64,000 nucleotides of DNA from Owenia fusiformis (taxonomy: Eukaryota > Annelida > Polychaeta > Sabellida > Oweniidae). Position 1 is the first letter of the stretch. Every line of letters begins with the position of its first letter. This document shows positions 55,437 to 64,000 of this stretch, piece by piece. The notes below the pieces were generated by a model. It ran no database searches. It saw only the letters and a list, made by a program, of their open reading frames with translations, and was not told the origin of the DNA. The DNA lies in the NCBI GenBank assembly GCA_903813345.2, contig CAIIXF020000008.1, positions 26,954,822-27,018,821 on the forward strand, in the 5' to 3' direction. The translations under genes were made by a program, and so were the position numbers.

Positions 55437-58400
55437 ATCAATTTTGTAGATATTATTATTCTTTATTATTCTTTATTCTTTATTATTTATTCTTCCTCCC
55501 TCTTTTTCTCCTACTTCCAACTACCTTTCAACTAGGTACTACATAGTCCTACTAGGGACCTGGGCTGAACTTGGCGGGAAAGGAATTTTTATCTAGGTCA
55601 AGGTCAAAGGTCAAAATCTAGGTCAAATTTAAGTTTTTTTCAAGTTTCTCAAATCCTGACACTACACTTAAATATTTTTGGCTGAATTTTTGCACACAGA
55701 TAGATATTAGTATTCTATTAGTCTTAGCCTTTTGCCGTCTAGAGAAATTTTGCCTAGATTTTGAGATATTAAAGGTCAAAAAAAGGTCAAAAAAGGTCTT
55801 TTTTCAACTTGCTTCAAATTGACCAAATTTTTTTTAAAAACTCATCAACAAGTTCTCAGGATTCCAAATCTGACCTTACTTTTGATCTTTGACCTTTGGT
55901 TGACCTTCAGTGACCTCCGAAAGGTCAAAAAAGTTGATTTTTCAAATCAATTTTCTGGATTCAAATTTAGGTATATTTATTCACAAAAGATCTTCTGAGG
56001 TCAAAAAAGTAAAATTTGCAAGGTCAAAGGTCAAGGTCATCAAACGAAATCACAAACTGTGTTTTCTAAGTTTCTCAAAATTGGAGACTACAAATCAATT
56101 TTTTTTACTGAAAGTCAGAATATATATTCCTCTAAAGGTTCTACACATATTAGCAATTGACTATTTATTTAAATTTTGCTCCAGTTTTGAGATATTAGAA
56201 CTCAAAAACTGAAAAAAGGTCAAATTTCAAAATTTTTCAAGGTCAAATTTCAACTTGCTCTAAATTGACCAAACTTTTTTTAAAAAAGCATCTACAAGTT
56301 CTCAGGATTCCAAATCTGACCTTACTTTTGATCTTTGACCTTTAGTTGACCTTCAGTGACCTTCGAAAGGTCAAAAAAGTTTATTTTTCAAATTGATTTT
56401 CTGGATTCAAATTTAGGTTTCTTCAATCAGAAAAGATATACTGAGGTCTAAAAAAGTAAAACCTGTAAGGTCAAAGGTCAAGGTCATCAAACAAGATCAC
56501 AAACTGTGTTTTCTAAGTTTCTCAAAGTTTGTGACTACAAATCAATAATTTTGAATTAAAGTCAGGATATATATTCCTCTAAAGGTTTTACACATAATAA
56601 CAATTGATTATCTATTAAAATTCTGCACCAGTTTTGAGATATTGGACCTCAAAAACTGAAAAAGGTCTAATGTTGAAATTTTTCAAGGTCAAATTTCACA
56701 TTGCTTCAAATTGACCAAACTTTTTTTTAAAAATCATCTACAAGATGCCTGGAGTTCATATATGTCCTTGTATTTAAGATTTGACCTTTGGCTGACCTTT
56801 AAATGTTCAAAAAAGCCTACAGGGCCTCCGTAAGATTGCTTGCAATCTTCTAGTTATTATTCTTTATTTATTTATTCTTCCTAAACCTTTTTCTCCTACT
56901 TCCAACTACCTTTCAACTATCTACTATATGCACCTATTAGGGACCTTGGCTGAACTTGGGGGGAAAGGAATTTTTATCTAGGTCAAGGTCAAAGGTCAAA
57001 ATCTAGGTCAAATCTAAGTTTTTTTCAAGTTTCTCAAATCCTGACACTACACTTCAATATTTTTGGCTGAATTTTTGCATACAGATAGATATTAGTATTC
57101 TATTAGTCTTAGCCTTTTGCCGTCTAGAGAAATTTTGCCTAGATTTTGAGATATTGAAGGTCAAAAAAAGGTCAAAAAAGGTCTTTTTTCAACTTGCTTC
57201 AAATTGACCAAATTTTTTTTTAAAACGCATCTACAAGTTCTCAGGATTCCAAATCTGACCTTACTTTTGACCTGTGACCTTTGGTTGACCTTCAGTGACC
57301 TCCGAAAGGTCAAAAAGTTGATTTTTCAAATTGATTTTCTGGATTCAAATTTAGGTATATTTATTCACAAAAGACCTTCTGAGGTCTAAAAAAGTAAAAT
57401 TTGCAAGGTCAAAGGTCAAGGTCATCAAACGAAATCACAAACTATGTTTTCTAAGTTTCTCAAAACTGGAGACTACAAATCAATTTTTTTTACTGAAAGT
57501 CAGAATATATATTCCTCTAAAGGTTCTACACATATAGTAATTGACTATTTATTAAAATTTTGCTTCAGTTTTGAGATATTAGAACTCAAAAACAGTAAAA
57601 GGGTCAAATTTCGAAATTTTTCAAGGTCAAATTTCAACTTGCTCTAAATTGACCAAACTTTTTTTTAAAAAGCATCTACAAGATCTCAGGAACTCAAATC
57701 TGACCTTAATTTTGACCTTTGACCTTTATTTGACCTTCAGTGACCTTCTAAAGGTCAAAAAAATTGATTTTTCAAATTAATTTTCTGGATTCAAATTTAG
57801 GTTTATTTAATCAGAAAAGATATACTGAGGTCTAAAAAAGTAAAATTTGCAAGGTCAAAGGTCAAGGTCATCAAACTGTTTTTTCTAAGTTTCTCAAAAT
57901 TGGAGACTACAAATCAATATTTTTTCATGAAAGTCAGGACATATATTCCTCTATAGGTTCTACACATATTAGCAATTGGCTATTTATTAAAATTGTGTAC
58001 CAGTTTTGAGATATTGGAACTCAAAAATCTGAAAAAGGTCAAATTTCGAAACTTTTCAAGACTAAATTTCAACTTGCTTCAAATTGACCAATTTTTTTTT
58101 TAAAACTCATCTACAAGTTCTCAGGATTCCAAATCTAACCTTACTTTTGACCTTTGACCTTTGGTTGACCTTCAGTGACCTCCGAAAGGTCAAAAAGTTG
58201 ATTTTTCAAATCAATTTTCTGGATTCAAATTTAGGTATTTTTATTCACAAAAGACCTTCTGAGGTCTAAAAAAGTAAAATTTGCAAGGTCAAAGGTCAAG
58301 GTCATCAAATGAAATCACAAACTGTGTTTTCTAAGTTTCTCAAAATTGGAGACTACAAATCAATATTTTTAAATGAAAGTCAGAATATATATTCCTCTAC

Positions 58401-60496
58401 TAAAGGTTATACACATATTAGCAACTGATTATCTATTAAAATTTGGCTCCAGTTTTGAGATATTATAGCTCAAAAACTGAAAAAAGGTCAAATTTCAGAA
58501 TTTTTCAAGGTCAAATTTCAACGTGCATTAATTCGACCAAACCTTTTTTAAAAATCATCTACAAGTTGTCTGGAGTTCATATATGACTTTGTATTAGAGA
58601 TTTGACCTTTGGCTGGCCTTTGAATGTTCAGAAACGAATATAGGGCCTCCGTAAGATTGCTTGCAATCTTAGATCGTTAGATCTCTAGTTCTTATTATTC
58701 TTTCAAAGCAGTTTTCTCCTACTTTCAACTAGCTTTCAACTTTCTACTATATGCTCCTACTAGATACCTGGTTTGATCTTGATGGGAAAATATTTCATAT
58801 ATAGGTCAAGGTCAAAGGTCAAAATCTAGGTCAAATCTAAGTTTTTTTTCAAGTTTCTCAAGTTTGTCCTTATACTTCATTATTTCTTGCGATGAATTAA
58901 ACTGAAACTACATTTAAGTATTCTCTACAAATTGTTCACTATATGTCAGCATTAAATTTTTACAGTTTTTGAGATATTTGACGTCAAAAAACGGTCAAAA
59001 AAGGTCATTTTTCAACTTGCTTCAATCTGACCAAATTTTTTTTTAAAAATCATCTACAAGTTCTCAGGAGTCCAAGTCTGACCTCAGATTTGACCTTCGA
59101 CCCCTAGTTGACCTTCAGTGACCTTCGAAAGGTCAGAAAAGTTGATTTTTCAAATTGATTCTTTGGATTCAAATTTAGGTCAGTCTAATTACAAAAAGCC
59201 TAATGAGGTCTAAAAAATTAAAAATTTCAAGGTCAAAGGTCAAGGTCATCAAATTAGGTCACAAACTGTGCTATCTAAGTTTCTCATAGTTCAATACTAC
59301 AAATCAATATTTTTAATTGAAAGTCAAGATATACATTCCTCTAAGGGTTCTACACATATTAGCAATTGACTATTTATTAAAATTTTGTCCCAGTTTTGAG
59401 ATATAAGAGCTCAAAAACTGAAAAAGGTCAATTTTTCAGAGTTTATAAGGTCAAATTTAAACTTGCTTCAAATTCACCCAATTTTTTTTTAAAAATCATC
59501 TACAACTTCTCAGGAGTTCATATTTAACCACATATTTGACATTTGACCTTTAGTTGACCTTCAGTGACCTTCGAAAGGTCAGAGAAGTTGATTTTTCAAA
59601 TCTAGTTTTTGGATTCAAATTAAGGGTTAGCCTAAGCAAAAAAGACCTACTGAGCTCTAAAACAGTAATATTTTCAAGGTCAAGGGTCACAGTTATCAAA
59701 TTAGGTCAAAGGTCAAAATCTAGGTCAAATCTAATTATTTTTAAGTTTCTCAACTTTGTCCTTATACTTCATTATTTCTTGCGATGAATTAAACTGAAAC
59801 TACATTTTAGTATTTTTTACAAATTGTTCACTAGATGTCAGCATTACATTTTTACCATTTCTGAGATATTTGACGTCAAAAAACGGTCGAAAAATGTCAT
59901 TTTTCAACTTGCTTCAATCTGACCAATTTTTTTTTTAAAAATCATCTACAAGTTCCCATGAGTCCAAAGCTGACCTCAGATTTGAGCTTTGACCTTTAGT
60001 TGACCTTCAATGACCTTCGAAAGGTAAGAAAAGTTGATTTTTCAAATTGAGTTTTTGGATTCAAATTTAGGTCAGCCTAATTACAAAAGACCTACTGAGG
60101 TCTAAAAAGTAAAACTTTTCAAGGTCATCATCAAATTAGGTCACAAACTGTGCTATCTAAGTTTCGCAAAGTTCGAGACTACAAACCAATATTTTTAATC
60201 CGAAGTTGAAATATACACATTCCTCTAAGGGTTCTACACATATTAGCAATTGACTATCTAATAGAATTTTGTCCCAGTTTGAGATATAAGAGTTCAAAAG
60301 TTGAAAAAAGGTCAATTTCGAAATTTTTCAAGGTCAAATTTAAACTCGCTTCAAATTGACAAAATCTTTTTTGGAAAATCATCTACAAGTTCTCAGGAGT
60401 TCACATCTGACCTCAGATTTGATATTTGTCCTTTAGTTGACCTTCAAATTGTCAAAAATGCCTAAGAGGGCCTCCGTGAGATTGCTTGCAATCTTC
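55312..60496 (+). mobile_element. Three tandem Helitron-like units rich in AGGTCA
   Basis: Units of about 1.5-1.8 kb end at 56850, 58671 and 60496. Each ends GGGCCTCCGTAAGATTGC, then the hairpin AGATTGCTTGCAATCT, and shortly after it CTAG followed by T. A 3' hairpin plus CTRR before T is the Helitron terminus signature. Each unit consists of an entry block (TTCTCCTACTTCCAACTACC ... GGTCAAGGTCAAAGGTC) and three or four ~440-bp subrepeats around CTTCAGTGACCTTCGAAAGG. No Rep/helicase frame, so any element is non-autonomous. A simple satellite is the alternative. Confidence 0.6.
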
Positions 60497-60933
60497 AAAA
60501 GTCTAGTTTTCTCAGTTAGTACATAGTTATAGAAAAATTGACCTTTCAAATCATTCTTAGCTATCTAATATCAGTTAATATGAGAGGTTTTAATCACAGT
60601 CTTTTTATTTGAAAGGAGATGTTTTGCAGTATTTTATATGAATATTTTATCAAAGAATTTCTGATAGAAAGGCCAGTTTCATTATCTTCACAAGTTCAGG
60701 GGTTCATTTTATGAATTTAATTGTCCTATAGAATATACATGATCAGATGATGACAATTGAAGGGTTGAAAGAAGATCTTCATGATTATAATTTTTATGTA
60801 ATTGTTAAAAAGAAAACCCTTTATGGGCATTCATCTTGGATGAGAAGAGCAAGTCAATTAATAACTCAAAAAATTAAAATTATTCAAACAAAACAGATTA
60901 ACTTTCACTGATGGTTTATCTTATCAGTTATAT

Positions 60934-61101
60934 ACGGTAAAACCTGTCTAAGTGGAACACCTTTGGTACCTTTAAAAATGGGAGGTGTTTCACTTATAGA
61001 GATTCATTTAACATTAAGTCAGTTGGTCTTGGGATTCTGAAAAGTGTTCCACTAACAGAGGTATTCCACTTCTAGAGGTGTTCCACTTTCCGGGTTTACT
61101 G
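60934..61101. mobile_element. MITE, CGGTAAAACCTGTCTAAGTGG family
   Basis: Starts ACGGTAAAACCTGTCTAAG and ends TCCGGGTTTACTGCTA. The interior repeats TGGAACACC / GGTGTTCCACTT. Same family as 61751-61909 and, more distantly, 40198-40364 and the fragments at 47725 and 63682. Confidence 0.65.
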
Positions 61102-61750
61102 CTATACATGGCGCAAAGTAACATTTGAAACAAGCCTGAATCTGAGTAGGACTTAGAGTTGCTAGAGATATACAGACTCCCTGGGTCCAGAGGCCAGACA
61201 GAACTTGTTCATAAATCAATGATCAATAACTACATCAATCAGGCATGATGAGAGTCACTTTGACATCCTCTCATTTTGTAGTAGATGCTGAGGGCATGAG
61301 AGGAATTAGGAATCATTCACTTATCTGTGAGTGGCTACTTCTATGAATGAGATAATGTGCTCCAGATCCGTCAGACACTTTTTCCAAAGGGTGGTGCAGT
61401 TTCACAAGTTTCTGCGCTGATTTCAGGTCTATTATGATTGCTTGATTTACGGTACCTTTAATTTACTTTATAATGACTTCAAGGCTGATAGCAAATTTTC
61501 AAAACAATGAAGCAAATGGAGAAGATTGTGATTATTCTGACTTAGAATGATGAAAAATAGCACAATTTGGCCATCATAAATAGTTTCATCATTTCTGACA
61601 ACGCAACCCCCCCCCCCCCATCTGAAGGCCCTGTGGTTGTAAAAATAACATAGATGTGATGTAAAACAAACATAGGTTAGTTATCAGGATATTCAAATAA
61701 ATCATACTTGAAAGATTATTGATCTGTGTGACATCATATCATGCATAATG

Positions 61751-61909
61751 TAGTAAAACAAGTTGAAGGAGAACACCAGTGTACATCAGACAATATAGTG
61801 TTCCATTATAGTGTTCTACTGACAAATGCTGCTTTTACATAAGGTTAATCAAACAGGACTTGTAAAAGTGTTCTACTTATAGAGGTGTTCCACTTTACAG
61901 GTTTTACTA
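61751..61909. mobile_element. MITE, TAGTAAAAC...GTTTTACTA
   Basis: TAGTAAAACAAGTTG opens and CACTTTACAGGTTTTACTA closes it; GTTCTACT and GGTGTTCCACTT lie inside. Confidence 0.6.
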
Positions 61910-63000
61910 ATAAAAGTGTTCCATATTCATTGAAACACTTAATCATTTATAACGTCTGAACTCATTTCTTGTGTGATAAAACTACTATGCTAAACTCTTA
62001 TTTTTAGGATGAACTTCTCGTAAACTTCTTCTTTGAATATCTGAACTTGAGATGTTTACACATTTCTCTGCAGATAGCCCATAGATAAGACATCATAATA
62101 AGAGATCATGTAGCATTCATGTTCATAGCGTCTTCACCTGTAGCAGCTGTTACATGAGATATAACCCTCCCTCCCCAAATGAAGGAGTTGAATATTTTAT
62201 CGTACTTTCAAAATGTGCTATATTGTGGTCGCCTTGTGAGCAGGGAGGTGTCTGTGTGTGCCATATAAATCTTGTCATCAAAAAAATTCAGTAAAACTAC
62301 TTACCTGTTCAATTGAAATTTTACAGATGCAAGTGCTGATTCGATTTAAATCTGATTTGGTTGGGCAACCTGAGTAAGTTACATGGTAGCCATTTTGCTA
62401 TTCAAAATGCGATATTTTTCACTGTGTGTCTTATTTTAGAATATTGTCTGAAACAAAAAATTGTGGCTATTAGAAGAGGGTAAACTTCTCAACATTTGGA
62501 TAAATTAGCCTTACTTAATATTTTCTTCTGTCTACAAAACAAGTTGGTTGACTGTCAACCCCTAGAAAGGTCAACAGTGATAAACTGTACACAGGGTCGA
62601 ATATAAATGAAATTGATTGAAAGTGATTAATGATGCCATGTTTTTTTGTTGTTGTAAACATAAAATCACATATGCTTTGCTGGTTATTGTTATTTCATAG
62701 CTTTGCCTGTACAGTGTTTTCTTTGACTCTAGATAGAAGTTTTTCCCATATATTCTGTGTATATTTCAGTTCTTGAGTTCTCAATGACATTTTTGAGTAT
62801 ACCATGACCCTGTAGTATTAGTCTAGACTGAGGTGTATGTTGTGCCAATAAAATTCTCTTTTTGTTGTTGATATACATGTCATGTATAAATATTATTTCA
62901 GTAAAACGATAACTTAAATATAAATTTAACTCGTGGAAATTTGCTTTTTTAGAACTTTGGAGTAAAATTAATAATTGACTGATTTTGCTCTGCTGAGAAA

Positions 63001-63420
63001 TTAGAGCCCATCTTTAAAAAGTAGAGCCCTCTTTTGATGAAACCTGGCAATAGCGCTGGATATGAAGAAGTGCCCTATATTGGCAAAGTAAAGGCCTCTA
63101 TTGATGAAACCTGGCAACAGAGGGCTCTACAGAGGCCCTCTATTAACATATCTGGCAATAGCCCTGGATATGGAGTAGACCCTGCTTTTGACGAAACCTG
63201 GCAAATCACCAGTGGATTTAGAGTAGTGCCCTCTGCAGATAAAACCTGCCAAATAGCCTTGGATATGAAGAAGTGCCCTCTATTGGCAAAGTAAAGCCCT
63301 CTATTGATGATACCTGGCAACAGAGTAGAGCCCTCTATTGACAAAACCTGACAATAGCTCTGGATATAAAGTAGAGCCTTCTATTGATGTAACCTGACAA
63401 TAGCCCTAGATACATAGTAG
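63001..63420. repeat. ~46-50-bp minisatellite, ~8 units
   Basis: Units of AGAGCCCTCTATTGATGAAA continuing CCTGGCAATAGCCCTGGATA, imperfect and with internal deletions. Confidence 0.85.
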
Positions 63421-63862
63421 ACGGGAGAAAATGGAAAGAACAACCTCATTCTATGTCAGTGTAAATGTTTGTCTAAGTCTGTCTTTTGTGACAATAGCAC
63501 AAACACTTGAAATCAGATTTGGTTCAAAGACCTATAGGCCAAGGACCATGGGCCGATGTCTATAGGGTAGAGGACCATAGGGAAACAATATGGAAAATGT
63601 GTATCAAAATGACCACTGCATCTTTTATACACGTATTTGATTTTCACTTGGTTTATATTTGACAAATAATTAAATACGTACAGCCTTAACCTGTCTAAGT
63701 AACACCTCTCTTTATTGGATACCTGTATCTCGTCGACAACCTTCCTCCACACATACTTTACTGACTTTTGTATAAATTACCCTCTCTGTAGTGAACACCT
63801 ATCACCACTGAACTTTTTTTGTTCAATATACACAGGTTAAATGCTGTGTATGTTGTTTTTGG

Positions 63863-64000
63863 CTCACACAGTGAGCCTATGGGATCGACCAGGCGTCCGT
63901 CCGTCCGTTGGTCCGTCCGTCCGTTGGTCCGTCCGTCCGTCCGTCAACATTGGCCGCACAAATTAAAACTGCTATTCGGATTGAGTCATATCCACAATCA
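63863..64000. repeat. GGCTCACACAGTGAGCC hairpin-headed repeat (cut by window edge)
   Basis: A 17-bp hairpin, GGCTCACACAGTGAGCC, is followed by TATGGGATCGACCAGGCG, a (GTCC)n tract and TTGGCCGCACAAATTAAAAC. I associate this style with molluscan genomes. It runs off the right end. Confidence 0.7.

Larger units (their letters stand above)
60506..63000. other. DPH6 intron or intergenic, scattered MITEs
   Basis: Apart from the two MITEs at 60934-61101 and 61751-61909 and a run of 13 C at 61607-61619, nothing is recognised. A block at 62326-62372 has splice-like edges but no coding support. Confidence 0.4.

Noticed and set aside
55312-60496. CRISPR-like array because of regular repeats and hairpins
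   Set aside because: The units are long, contiguous and eukaryotic intronic; there are no unique spacers or cas genes.
62326-62372. Exon-like block (acceptor TTTTACAG, donor GTAAGT) as a possible second exon of DPH6
   Set aside because: Joined to the 49632 donor in phase it gives a stop within a few codons and does not encode the SGGKDS loop.

Overview
The window is nuclear DNA of an animal, most likely a mollusc or another lophotrochozoan. The genes are split into many short exons with GT-AG introns, the background is AT-rich, and between and inside the genes lie dense DNA transposons, foldback elements, minisatellites and LINE debris. No bacterial or organellar genes were seen. The taxon is an inference from gene structure and repeat style, not from a marker gene.

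Three complete genes and the first coding exon of a fourth can be reconstructed. (1) dCMP deaminase (DCTD), plus strand, 7747-12087, 5 coding exons, 218 aa, with an E2F/YY1-type promoter directly before the ATG. (2) A concentrative nucleoside transporter (CNT, SLC28 family, most like CNT3), minus strand, 20368-30516, 12 coding exons, 691 aa, possibly with extra 5' exons at 31351-31449 and 37528-37673. (3) Golgin-84 (GOLGA5), minus strand, 39811-48331, 13 coding exons, 732 aa, including the C-terminal tail anchor. (4) The first coding exon of a probable diphthine-ammonia ligase (DPH6), plus strand, 49610-49632. It is head-to-head with golgin-84 across a compact promoter carrying YY1, NRF1 and ETS sites. 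The rest of that gene would lie beyond the right edge, so 49633-64000 is read as its first intron.

DCTD and CNT are tail-to-tail neighbours and both serve nucleoside/nucleotide salvage: CNT imports nucleosides with sodium, and DCTD turns dCMP into dUMP for thymidylate synthesis. Golgin-84 tethers intra-Golgi vesicles, and DPH6 completes diphthamide on eEF2; these two share only a promoter.

The left flank (1-7700) holds a 3.7-kb TIR element with a 95-bp satellite inside it and a decayed transposase. 7920-9190 is a foldback containing a TA-flanked MITE. 13076-14973 is a 1.9-kb TIR element made of GCGGTAGATTTT-type repeats. 15100-17604 is a three-level nest: mariner-like element, LINE 3' end, pogo-like element. 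18546-19402 is a 31-bp minisatellite. 32221-32640 is a tRNA-type SINE split by a foldback. 34730-37460 carries TTACGCCCGT-rich foldbacks. 55312-60496 is three tandem Helitron-like units full of AGGTCA repeats.

I found no obviously new enzymatic system. The oddest items are a minisatellite built from copies of a golgin-84 splice donor, the unassigned in-frame exons upstream of CNT, the TTACGCCCGT foldbacks, and the Helitron-like array with ten perfect nuclear-receptor DR1 motifs.
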